In this document: piece after piece, positions 1 to 6,240 of the stretch
Numbering within the stretch: the first letter of the stretch is position 1
How the letters are laid out: every line of letters begins with the position of its first letter
NCBI GenBank assembly: GCA_946620335.1
Contig: CAMONF010000324.1
Location: forward strand, 1-10,532
Length of the DNA stretch: 10,532 bases
From: an uncultured Clostridia bacterium
GTDB lineage: Bacteria > Bacillota > Clostridia > Lachnospirales > Lachnospiraceae
Direction: 5' to 3'
Position numbers and translations under genes: made by a program
The notes under the pieces: generated by a model
Databases searched by the model: none
What the model was told of the DNA's origin: nothing
The model's input: only the letters and a program-made list of their open reading frames with translations

Positions 1-374
1 CCAGGGATATCAGCGCCTGCATGCGGATCCTTCATACCGAGTACCAGGACCAGGTGCCGGACGACTTCGACACCCTCTTAAAGCTTCCGGGCGTGGGGCG
101 CAAGAGCGCCAACCTCATCATGGGCGACGTCTTCGGGAAGCCGGCCATCGTGACGGATACCCACTGCATCCGCCTGACCAACCGGATCGGCCTGGTGGAT
201 GGCATAAAGGACCCGAAGAGGGTGGAGATGGCCTTGTGGAAGATCATTCCCCCCGAGGAGGGCAATAACTTCTGTCACCGTCTGGTGCTTCACGGCCGCG
301 CCGTCTGCACCGCGCGGACCAGGCCTTACTGCGAACGCTGCTGCCTGAGGGAGGTATGCGGGCAAAATATTTGA
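1..374 (+). CDS. nth: Endonuclease III, C-terminal part (5' end outside window)
   Basis: DNA glycosylase/AP lyase of base excision repair, acting on oxidised pyrimidines. The reading frame is open from base 3 and enters from outside the window; the last 123 residues are visible. The helix-hairpin-helix motif LPGVGRKSAN carries the family's catalytic lysine, and VTDTHCIRLTNRIGL carries the catalytic aspartate. The C-terminus has the four-cysteine [4Fe-4S] cluster loop (bases about 306-361), here spaced C-X7-C-X2-C-X5-C, one residue longer in the first interval than the C-X6-C-X2-C-X5-C of E. coli Nth. The ATG at 21 is internal and not the start, because the upstream codons (RDISAC) continue the family's pattern. 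The stop is TGA 372-374, four bases before the inverted repeat that starts at 378. The family assignment is firm; nothing can be said about its promoter. Confidence 0.95.
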   Translation, partial: RDISACMRILHTEYQDQVPDDFDTLLKLPGVGRKSANLIMGDVFGKPAIVTDTHCIRLTNRIGLVDGIKDPKRVEMALWKIIPPEEGNNFCHRLVLHGRAVCTARTRPYCERCCLREVCGQNI

Positions 375-377
375 GTG

Positions 378-460
378 CGAAAATGGGAATCAGGGACGGT
401 TCCTTTTCCCATTTTTTGAAGAAAAATGGGAAAAGGAACCGTCCCTGATTCCCATTTTCG
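378..460. repeat. Perfect 39-bp inverted repeat, REP/MITE-like palindromic element
   Basis: Bases 378-416 are the exact reverse complement of 422-460, with a 5-base centre (TGAAG, 417-421). Each arm is also self-complementary: AAAATGGGAA (380-389) can pair with TTCCCATTTT (406-415), and the same holds in the right arm (423-432 with 449-458). The element can therefore form one long hairpin or two smaller ones. The core GGGACGGTTCC resembles short palindromic repeats I recall from clostridial and deltaproteobacterial intergenic regions, some of them associated with RAYT/IS200-like transposases; this is recollection, not a search. No transposase gene is in the window. It lies just after nth and could also stop or stabilise the nth transcript, but no T-run follows the long stem. 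Confidence 0.8.
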
Positions 461-513
461 GCCCCCCGAAGCCTGTGACAGACGCAAAAAGTAAAAAACT
501 GTCAATTTGCCAC

Positions 514-542
514 TGTACACTAACGCTTTAGTGTGATAAAAT
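514..542 (+). promoter_or_regulatory. Probable promoter of the paaK-ACT transcript with internal palindrome
   Basis: A -35-like TGTACA (514-519, 4 of 6 matches), a 17-base spacer and a -10 TAAAAT (537-542, 5 of 6) preceded by TGA, which gives an extended -10. Between them, and touching both, is an inverted repeat ACACTAA (517-523), CGCT, TTAGTGT (528-534), placed where a bound repressor would block RNA polymerase. The start would fall near 549, about 60 bases before the paaK start. This is inferred from sequence pattern only; no regulator gene is in the window. Confidence 0.45.
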
Positions 543-611
543 TTTCTTTGTTTTTCAGGAGCCTCATTGCGGCCTGAAGAACAGAGATTTATAATTAAAG
601 GAGTACATGCA

Positions 612-1919
612 ATGGGTAACTATTTTTCACCTGAACGGGAGACTGCTTCCCGGGAGCAGATCCTCGCCTGGCAGACGGAAGGCCTGATCAAGGCCGTGAA
701 CAAGGTATGGAACAATGTTCCCTACTACCGCAAAAAGATGGAAGCGAAAGGCGTCACACCGGACGATATCAAGAGTCTGGAGGATCTCCAGAAGCTTCCC
801 TTCCTGACCAAGGATGATCTTCGCGATGCTTACCCGTACGGGCTTATGGCAGAGCCCCTCGACAAGTGTGTGCGCATTCAGTCCACCTCTGGTACCACGG
901 GCAGGCGCGTGGTCGCTTTTTACACCCAGAACGACGTAGATCTCTGGGAGGAATGCTGCGCCAGAGCCCTGGTTGCGGCAGGAGCCACCAAGGAAGATGT
1001 TGTGCACGTCTCTTACGGATACGGCCTTTTCACCGGCGGCGCCGGTCTCCACGGCGGTTCCCACAGGCTGGGCTCCCTGACCCTGCCCATGTCCTCCGGC
1101 AATACCGACAGACAGATCCAGTTCATGACGGATCTGGGTTCCACCATACTCTGCTGCACCCCCTCCTACGCGGCCTACCTGGCCGAATCCATCCATGAGC
1201 GCGGTCTCATTGACAAAATCCATCTTAAGGCCGGCATCTTCGGCGCCGAGGCATGGACAGAGGAAATGCGCCACGATATCGAGCAGGCCCTTGGCATTAA
1301 GGCATACGACATCTACGGTCTGACCGAGATTTCCGGTCCCGGCGTGGCATTCGAGTGCGAGGCCCAGAGCGGCATGCACATCAACGAAGACTATTTTATC
1401 GCTGAGGTCATCGACCCGAAGACAGGTGAGGTCCTGCCTGAGGGCTCCAAGGGCGAGCTGGTCTTCACCTCCTTCTCCAAGGAAGCTTTCCCGCTGATCC
1501 GCTACCGCACTAAAGATATCTGTATCCTGAGTCGGGAGAAGTGCGCCTGCGGCCGCACCTTCGTCAAGATGACCAAGCCGCTGGGAAGATCCGACGACAT
1601 GTTGATTGTAAAGGGCGTCAACGTCTTCCCGAGCCAGATCGAGACTGTCCTCCTCAACAACGGCTATGCCGCCAACTACCAGATCATCGTCGACCGCCAG
1701 AAGAACTCCGACAGCATAGAGGTCCTGGTGGAGATGACCCCGGAGATGTTCTCCGACGAGATGAGCGAGATCAAGGCCCGCGAGAAGAAGCTGGTCGGCG
1801 ATCTCAAGTCCATGCTGGGCATCTACGCAGTGGTGAGACTGGTCCAGCCCAAGTCCATCGTCCGCTCCGAGGGCAAGGCGGTCCGCGTCATCGACAAGCG
1901 GAACCTCTACAAGGGCTGA
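612..1919 (+). CDS. paaK: Phenylacetate-CoA ligase family (aryl-acid:CoA ligase)
   Basis: AMP-forming ligase that activates phenylacetate or a related aryl acid (for example indoleacetate) to its CoA thioester in the cytoplasm. At 435 aa it has the normal PaaK length. Visible motifs are the phosphate loop STSGTTG (residues 91-97), the adenylate-binding YGLTEI (235-240), RYRTKD (297-302), the hinge region GRSDDMLIVKG (about 325-335) and the C-terminal RSEGKAVRVIDKR, whose Lys422 matches the catalytic lysine of the family. A Cys pair (CAC, 311-313) lies before the hinge. I start it at ATG 612 because AAAGGAG (597-603) sits 8 bases upstream; the in-frame TTG at 567 has no comparable site. The next gene encodes an ACT protein, a pairing I know from clostridia and archaea. 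The family is certain; the exact acid cannot be read from sequence. Confidence 0.93.
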   Translation: MGNYFSPERETASREQILAWQTEGLIKAVNKVWNNVPYYRKKMEAKGVTPDDIKSLEDLQKLPFLTKDDLRDAYPYGLMAEPLDKCVRIQSTSGTTGRRVVAFYTQNDVDLWEECCARALVAAGATKEDVVHVSYGYGLFTGGAGLHGGSHRLGSLTLPMSSGNTDRQIQFMTDLGSTILCCTPSYAAYLAESIHERGLIDKIHLKAGIFGAEAWTEEMRHDIEQALGIKAYDIYGLTEISGPGVAFECEAQSGMHINEDYFIAEVIDPKTGEVLPEGSKGELVFTSFSKEAFPLIRYRTKDICILSREKCACGRTFVKMTKPLGRSDDMLIVKGVNVFPSQIETVLLNNGYAANYQIIVDRQKNSDSIEVLVEMTPEMFSDEMSEIKAREKKLVGDLKSMLGIYAVVRLVQPKSIVRSEGKAVRVIDKRNLYKG

Positions 1920-1935
1920 TCTTCCTGAACGTAGT

Positions 1936-1966
1936 CCGCGTCGGAGGCCATATGGCTCCTGCGCGG
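1936..1966 (+). other. Hairpin in the paaK-ACT intergenic gap
   Basis: CCGCG (1936-1940) pairs with CGCGG (1962-1966). Inside, GGA and GCC pair with GGC and TCC around an ATAT loop, with a small internal loop and one bulged G. No run of T follows directly, so it is not a standard terminator. It may mark processing or differential stability between the paaK and ACT coding parts of one message. Confidence 0.4.
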
Positions 1967-2000
1967 GTAGTGTATATATTTAATAAAGGAGGAAATTACC

Positions 2001-2441
2001 ATGACAACCAAGCAGATTTCCGTCTTTCTTGAAAATAGACCCGGCGCCCTGGCTGCTTTCTGCAAGGTCCTCGAGAAGCATAACATCGACATGAGGGCCA
2101 TGTGCCTGGCGGATGCCATGGACTTCGGCATCCTCCGGATCATCGTCGACGACACCTTTACGACCATGACCACGCTGAAGGACGAGGGGTATGTCTGCCA
2201 GGTCACCAAGGTGCTTACCATTGAGATTGATGACAAGCCCGGTGCGCTGGTAGGCCTGCTGACTGCCCTCGGCGATGAGAACGTGAACCTGGAGTACTCC
2301 TACGCCTTCCTCTCCAGAAAGGAAGACAAGGCCTACATGATCCTGAAGCTGGACAACATGGCCAAGGCCAAGGAAGTCCTCGTGAAGCTGGGTACCAGGA
2401 TCGTCTGCCAGGACGAGATGGAGCAGATCTTCGGGGACTGA
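2001..2441 (+). CDS. Tandem ACT-domain protein
   Basis: A 146-aa cytoplasmic protein made of two ACT domains, roughly residues 4-65 and 71-140. Each begins with the typical strand followed by a ligand-loop motif: VFLENRPGALAAFCKVL in the first and IEIDDKPGALVGLLTALG in the second. ACT domains bind small ligands, mostly amino acids, often at dimer interfaces. There is no catalytic domain, so this is probably a sensor or regulatory subunit. The start is ATG 2001, with AAAGGAGG (1985-1992) 8 bases upstream. It follows paaK by 81 bases with no clear terminator between, which suggests cotranscription. By context it may sense an aromatic or branched-chain amino acid and adjust the ligase or its pathway; this is inference. 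Gene symbol not assigned. Confidence 0.88.
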   Translation: MTTKQISVFLENRPGALAAFCKVLEKHNIDMRAMCLADAMDFGILRIIVDDTFTTMTTLKDEGYVCQVTKVLTIEIDDKPGALVGLLTALGDENVNLEYSYAFLSRKEDKAYMILKLDNMAKAKEVLVKLGTRIVCQDEMEQIFGD

Positions 2442-2470
2442 TTCCCGGAATCTCGGCGCAGACGGCTGAT

Positions 2471-2500
2471 GCCATGCTCCACGTAATGGGAGCGGCAGGA
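2471..2500 (+). repeat. 30-bp direct repeat, copy 1 (bulged hairpin)
   Basis: Identical to 2541-2570 except for five consecutive bases (2481-2485). It folds as GCC, AT bulge, GCTCC, 8-base loop, GGAGC, GGC. The bases differing between copies fall in the hairpin loop and at the top of the stem, while the paired arms are identical. Confidence 0.75.
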
Positions 2501-2540
2501 AGCTAACGCCACCTTTTCCGAAATGAGGGACCGGCGACTC

Positions 2541-2570
2541 GCCATGCTCCCGCCCATGGGAGCGGCAGGA
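2541..2570 (+). repeat. 30-bp direct repeat, copy 2 (bulged hairpin)
   Basis: Second copy, exactly 70 bases after the first. It folds as GCC, AT bulge, GCTCCC, loop GCCCAT, GGGAGC, GGC, one base pair longer than copy 1. It is followed at once by a further stem, GGAGGC (2568-2573) with GCCTCC (2583-2588), that copy 1 lacks. Confidence 0.75.
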
Positions 2571-2636
2571 GGCTCTATGCGCGCCTCCCGGCTGTAAATC
2601 CTGCGGCCCAGGCCCGAACTGCCGGGTAAGAAAAGG

Positions 2637-2665
2637 TTGCCCGGAGGGGGCATTTGAATTACAAT
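2637..2665 (+). promoter_or_regulatory. Possible promoter just upstream of the terminator
   Basis: TTGCCC (2637-2642, 4 of 6 matches to the -35 consensus), a 17-base spacer, and TACAAT (2660-2665, 5 of 6 matches to the -10). Transcription would begin near 2672, only a few bases before the stem of the terminator at 2676. If real, most transcripts would end after about 45 nt unless the terminator is overcome. The -35 overlaps the 2622-2644 hairpin arm, so the match may be chance. Confidence 0.35.
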
Positions 2666-2675
2666 AAGGCAATGG

Positions 2676-2716
2676 AGAGACGAACGTGGTGTTTACCTCC
2701 GCGTTCGTCTCTTTTT
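2676..2716 (+). terminator. Strong intrinsic terminator
   Basis: The arm AGAGACGAACG (2676-2686) is fully complementary to CGTTCGTCTCT (2702-2712), giving 11 bp. A further inner GGT/ACC pairing lies in the loop, and the stem runs into a T-tract (2712-2716). It ends transcripts coming from paaK-ACT, or acts as an attenuator for the ABC operon that begins 180 bases downstream. Confidence 0.85.
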
Positions 2717-2895
2717 ACCTATGGCTCATTCCCTGAAACGGGAGGTCCCCGCGAGGGGATGAAGCCCTCCCTGTCTGCAGGACAGGACCAGGGCCGGAAT
2801 AATGCATGCGGGGCGGAGCATCCGCCCGGCAGCCTGAAGCACTTCGGGCTGTCCGGAGGGAGTTTCGGAAGCCGTTCCGCGGCGGAGGTATTCAT
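2717..2895 (+). promoter_or_regulatory. Hairpin-rich leader of the ABC operon
   Basis: This gap between the terminator and the ABC ATPase start holds a chain of local stems: TCCC/GGGA (2730-2743), TCCCC/GGGGA closed by a GCGA tetraloop (2746-2759), CCTGTC/GACAGG (2770-2786), GGGCGGA/TCCGCCC (2811-2827), AGCCTGAA/TTCGGGCT (2831-2850, extendable outward) and CGGAA/TTCCG (2866-2879). The last stem ends five bases before the GGAGG ribosome-binding site at 2884. I see no T-tract and no clear promoter. The stems are real as sequence; their role is unknown and could be a cis-regulatory leader or simply a decayed repeat. Confidence 0.4.
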
Positions 2896-3855
2896 TTGAT
2901 AGAAGTTAAGCATCTGACGAAACTTTACGGCAGCCACCTGGCGGTCGACGACCTGTCCTTCACCGTCGAGGAGGGGCAGGTCTACGGCTTTCTGGGCCCC
3001 AACGGCGCCGGTAAATCCACGACCATGAATATGATGACGGGGTATCTGGCCCCGTCCGCCGGGGATGTGATCGTGAACGGGCACAGCATCCTCACGGAGC
3101 CGGAGGCGGCCAAGCGGACCATCGGCTACCTGCCCGAGGTGCCGCCCCTCTACCCGGATATGACGGTGCGGGAGTACCTGACCTTCGCGGCGCGCCTCAA
3201 GAAGGTGCCCCGCCGGGAAATAAAATCCTCCGTCGCAGCCGTGGTGGAGGAGCTTGCCCTCTCCGAGGTGGAGGACCGGCTGATCCGCAACCTCTCCAAG
3301 GGCTACCGCCAGAGGACCGGCTTCGCCCAGGCCCTTCTGGGGGATCCGGAGACATTGATCCTTGACGAGCCCACGGTGGGCCTGGATCCCAGACAGATCA
3401 TCGAGATCCGGTCCCTGATCAAAAAGCTTGGAAAGAAGCATACTGTGATTTTGAGTTCCCACATTCTCTCTGAGGTCTCTGAGATCTGCGACACCGTCCT
3501 CATCATGTCCGAGGGCAGACTGGCCGCCTGCGGCACGCCGGAGAGCATTGCGGAGAGCCGGGAGGCGGTGACCACCGTCACCATCCTCTCCCCGGAGGAG
3601 GAGAAGGCTCTCAGGAAGGCCCTGGCAGGGCTCGGCGAGATCCGGTTCTCACCCGCTGAGGATGGCCTTCTGCGCTGCGTGCTCACCATGCGGGCGTCCG
3701 GCGGGGAGGAGGGCACCGACCCACGCCGGCTGATCACCAAAGCCCTGCAGGAAGAGGGCTGCGATTACTTTTCCGTCGAAGTTGCCCGGGCCAGCCTGGA
3801 GGAGCTCTTCCTGAGCCTGACCGATGAGACCGACGAGGAAGGAGGCAGCCAATGA
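2896..3855 (+). CDS. ABC-2 type transporter ATP-binding protein (GldA/NatA-like)
   Basis: Cytoplasmic ATPase of an export-type ABC transporter, 319 aa from TTG 2896. Motifs in order: Walker A GPNGAGKST (residues 34-42), the Q-loop position in GYLPE (77-81, Glu instead of Gln, common in this subfamily), a signature LSKGYRQ (133-139) instead of LSGGQ, Walker B and D-loop LILDEPTVGLDP (154-165, catalytic Glu158) and the switch His189 in LSSHIL. Residues after about 220 form the C-terminal extension typical of this group. The TTG start is chosen because GGAGG (2884-2888) lies 7 bases upstream and the family N-terminus (IEVKHLTKLYG) begins right there; the frame stays open back to 2806, but that part reads as leader. 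Its stop overlaps the permease start (ATGA). Substrate unknown. Confidence 0.93.
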   Translation: MIEVKHLTKLYGSHLAVDDLSFTVEEGQVYGFLGPNGAGKSTTMNMMTGYLAPSAGDVIVNGHSILTEPEAAKRTIGYLPEVPPLYPDMTVREYLTFAARLKKVPRREIKSSVAAVVEELALSEVEDRLIRNLSKGYRQRTGFAQALLGDPETLILDEPTVGLDPRQIIEIRSLIKKLGKKHTVILSSHILSEVSEICDTVLIMSEGRLAACGTPESIAESREAVTTVTILSPEEEKALRKALAGLGEIRFSPAEDGLLRCVLTMRASGGEEGTDPRRLITKALQEEGCDYFSVEVARASLEELFLSLTDETDEEGGSQ

Positions 3856-4715
3856 CCGCCATATTGAGACGCGAACTCCACAGCTATGCCGTCTCGCTGA
3901 CCGGACCGGTCGCGGCGGCTGTCATGCTCTTCGTCGCGGGGCTCATGTTCCGCTACATCAATCTCCACAACGGGTACGCGACCTTTGCCTACGCGATCAG
4001 CAACAGTGGTATCATCTTCTATATCGTGGTGCCGGTGCTCTCCATGCGTGTATTCGCGGAGGAGCGGAGACAGAAGACGGACCAGCTGCTCTTTACGGCG
4101 CCGGTGACGCTCCTCGATATCGTGCTCGGCAAGTATCTGGCTCTGGTCATCGTTTTCGCCCTTCCGGTCCTTGTCATGGCCCTCTATCCGCTGATCATCG
4201 CCCATTTCGGGCAGGGGCCCTTCCTCATCGACTATGCCTCCCTCCTGGCCTTCTACCTGGAGGGCTGCGCCTACCTGGCCATCGGCATGCTCCTGTCCAC
4301 ACTCACGGAAAATGTGATCCTCGCCGCCATCGGCAGCATCCTTTTCGTCTTCGCCACCCAGATGATCCACAACGTATACAGTCTGTTCAGTGGCGGTGGC
4401 CTGGCATCCCTGGTTTTCTTCGTGGGATTCAGCGCCTTGCTCGGCATTCTGGTCTACCTGATGACTGGTTTTTATTACGTGTCCATCCTGGTCACGGCGG
4501 CGGGGGCCATCGCCTGCTTCGCTCTCTTCATGGTGAACGACGAGTGGTTCACGGGCAAGATCGAGTGGATCCTGGGTGGTCTGGACTTCTACAGCCGCAC
4601 CATCGACTTCTACCAGGGCTCATTGGCCATCGGCAACTATGTCTATTTTCTCTCGGTCGCCGTCTCCGGACTGGCGCTGACCATGCTGTCCGTCAGAAGA
4701 CGGCAGCTCATGTAA
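3852..4715 (+). CDS. ABC-2 type permease (GldF-like)
   Basis: Membrane subunit that pairs with the ATPase encoded just upstream; 287 aa. Hydrophobic segments lie at about 14-34, 50-67, 94-116, 128-150, 154-172, 184-204, 208-228 and 260-280, giving six or more membrane spans depending on how the shorter ones are counted. The cytoplasmic stretch EERRQKTDQLLFTAPV (residues 70-85) followed by a helix entering the membrane is the hallmark of GldF/ABC-2 permeases and probably contacts the ATPase. The ATG overlaps the ATPase stop by 4 bases, with AAGGAGG (3839-3845) inside the upstream gene, so translation is coupled. The family is certain; the transported substrate is not evident. Confidence 0.92.
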   Translation: MTAILRRELHSYAVSLTGPVAAAVMLFVAGLMFRYINLHNGYATFAYAISNSGIIFYIVVPVLSMRVFAEERRQKTDQLLFTAPVTLLDIVLGKYLALVIVFALPVLVMALYPLIIAHFGQGPFLIDYASLLAFYLEGCAYLAIGMLLSTLTENVILAAIGSILFVFATQMIHNVYSLFSGGGLASLVFFVGFSALLGILVYLMTGFYYVSILVTAAGAIACFALFMVNDEWFTGKIEWILGGLDFYSRTIDFYQGSLAIGNYVYFLSVAVSGLALTMLSVRRRQLM

Positions 4716-4728
4716 GGGGGTGGGTGTG

Positions 4729-6240
4729 ATGAGAAATGAAACCACTCCCGAGAAGAAGGCGGCAGGCCGGCGGACCCTGGCCGGCGGCTCTTACGCCCTG
4801 GCAGTTACGGCCCTCATCATTGCCGGCGCTATCCTCGTCAACCTGATCGTGGGCGCCCTGCCCGCGCGCTATACGACTTTTGATGTCTCCACCATGAGGC
4901 TCTTCAGCATCGGGGAGGAGACGAAAGCTGTCCTGGCGGGACTTGCGGAGGACGTGGATCTCTACTATATCTACCAGTCCGACGGCAGGGACGATGCGGT
5001 GGACAGGCTTCTGGACACTTATGCGGCCGCCTCCGACCGGCTCCATGTCCGGAAAATCGATCTGGTGGCTTCCCCCGCCTACGCGGAGCGGTTCGGCATC
5101 GGGGAAGTGGCGCCGGGCAGCGTGGTGGCAGTCTGCGGCGATAAGCAGCGCGTGGTCGCCAGCGACAATATGTATATGTATACGTATGCGAATACGTATT
5201 ACGCTTATGCCTCCGGCTTTGACGGGGAAGGGCAGATCACCTCTGCCATCGCCTACGTCACCGGGGATTCCCATCCGGTCATGTACTATACCACCGGCCA
5301 CGGCGAGCTGGAGATGAGTGCGGCCATGACCGGCGCCATCGAGAAGGCCAACATCGAGCTCCTGCCCCTCAACCTTCTGAACACCGATATCCCGGAGGAC
5401 TGCGACGCCCTGATCTGCTTCACGCCCTCCGCCGATTTCACGGAGGATGAGGTCAAAAAGGTGATCAATTACCTGGCGGAAGGCGGAGACGCTCTGCTCT
5501 GCACCATTTTGACGGCCGATACACCGAACTTTGACAAAATCATGGCCGCCTACCGAGTGAGCCGGGTGGACGGGCTGGTGGTCGAGGAGGACCCCGCCGC
5601 CTACACCCAGCTGGGCTACCTGCTCATGCCCCAGGTCAACGGCAGCTCTGCCGTCACGGAGGGCGTGGCCGAGCTGAACCTGGTGTACAGCTTTGCCCAG
5701 GGCCTCTGGGTCGAGGAGCCTGAGGAGGAGGCCTATACGGTCACCACGCTGCTCCAGAGTACAGCCGACTCCTACTCGGCCTCCGACGCCGAGACCACCC
5801 TGTCGCGGAAGGACACGGATATTCCCGGTCCATTTCCGCTGGCGGTCCTGGTGGAGCACTCCCTGTCGGCGGGCGATTACGGTGACCCCGACGCGGAGAT
5901 CGCCGACGGAAATGAGGAGGAACGGCTTGCCCGGGACCACAACATGACCAAGCTCCTCTATTTCACGACCCCGTGCGCGTTCAGTGAGGACGCTCTGTCT
6001 GATGTGCTCCAGTCGGAGCTGGCCCTGCCGGCCGGCAATGACCGGCTCTTCGCCAATGCCATCACCTATCTCTCCGACGAGACGGACCGGATTTCCATCC
6101 CGGCCAAGTCCATGGAGGAGCCCATGATCTCTCTCTCCAGCGCTCAGGTCCTTGCCATTGGGAACCTGCTCATGGCGGGTCGGCCCTTGGCGGTGATCGC
6201 GGCGGGTGCCTTCATTTTCGTGAGGAGGAGACGCAGATGA
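4729..6240 (+). CDS. GldG-like ABC transporter auxiliary protein
   Basis: A 503-aa membrane-anchored protein of the GldG family (ABC-type uncharacterised auxiliary domain). One N-terminal membrane helix (about residues 22-43) is followed by FDVSTMRLFSIGEETKAVL, the conserved entry into the large outward-facing domain, and a C-terminal helix (about 475-496) ends in a basic RRRRR tail facing the cytoplasm. The middle contains the typical VMYYTTGHGE and CDALICF stretches. A tyrosine-rich run lies near residues 147-163 (bases about 5167-5217). I choose ATG 4729, which has AAGGGGG (4714-4720) 8 bases upstream; GTG 4720 and GTG 4726 in the same frame are less likely because they overlap or abut that site. 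The stop overlaps the next gene by ATGA. It probably works with the ATPase and permease as one complex. Confidence 0.88.
   Translation: MRNETTPEKKAAGRRTLAGGSYALAVTALIIAGAILVNLIVGALPARYTTFDVSTMRLFSIGEETKAVLAGLAEDVDLYYIYQSDGRDDAVDRLLDTYAAASDRLHVRKIDLVASPAYAERFGIGEVAPGSVVAVCGDKQRVVASDNMYMYTYANTYYAYASGFDGEGQITSAIAYVTGDSHPVMYYTTGHGELEMSAAMTGAIEKANIELLPLNLLNTDIPEDCDALICFTPSADFTEDEVKKVINYLAEGGDALLCTILTADTPNFDKIMAAYRVSRVDGLVVEEDPAAYTQLGYLLMPQVNGSSAVTEGVAELNLVYSFAQGLWVEEPEEEAYTVTTLLQSTADSYSASDAETTLSRKDTDIPGPFPLAVLVEHSLSAGDYGDPDAEIADGNEEERLARDHNMTKLLYFTTPCAFSEDALSDVLQSELALPAGNDRLFANAITYLSDETDRISIPAKSMEEPMISLSSAQVLAIGNLLMAGRPLAVIAAGAFIFVRRRRR

Larger units (their letters stand above)
2442..2716 (+). other. 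Candidate structured RNA region (long 3' UTR, leader or ncRNA) ending in a terminator
   Basis: No convincing protein gene lies in this stretch. On the + strand it can fold into a series of hairpins: two matching bulged hairpins (2471-2496 and 2541-2566), GGAGGC/GCCTCC (2568-2588), an 8-bp stem CCGGGTAA/TTGCCCGG (2622-2644, one G-T pair), and the terminator at 2676-2716. It could be the 3' UTR of the ACT gene, an independent small RNA, or a leader of the ABC operon. I compared it from memory with known riboswitch, 6S, SRP, RNase P and T-box consensus features and found no convincing match, so I do not name it. Confidence 0.4.

Noticed and set aside
2474..2594. Two tiny ORFs starting in the 30-bp repeats, sharing the peptide pattern MLxxMGAAG (10 and 17 codons)
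   Set aside because: The similarity follows from the DNA repeat, and neither has a good ribosome-binding site at a normal distance. Leader peptides are not excluded but not supported.
2585..2610. A tRNA-Tyr-like anticodon loop (CTGTAAA)
   Set aside because: The flanking bases do not pair as an anticodon stem, and no acceptor, D or T arm is present.
2590..2630. Resemblance to part of the cobalamin riboswitch core (AAATCC followed by CCCGAACTG)
   Set aside because: The other required conserved elements, including the downstream B12 box, are not found in the expected order, and the downstream genes do not suggest cobalamin.
5167..5217. AT-rich, tyrosine-codon-rich alternating stretch inside the GldG-like gene
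   Set aside because: It is in frame and fits a Tyr-rich loop of this protein family; I see no sign of an inserted repeat or regulatory site.
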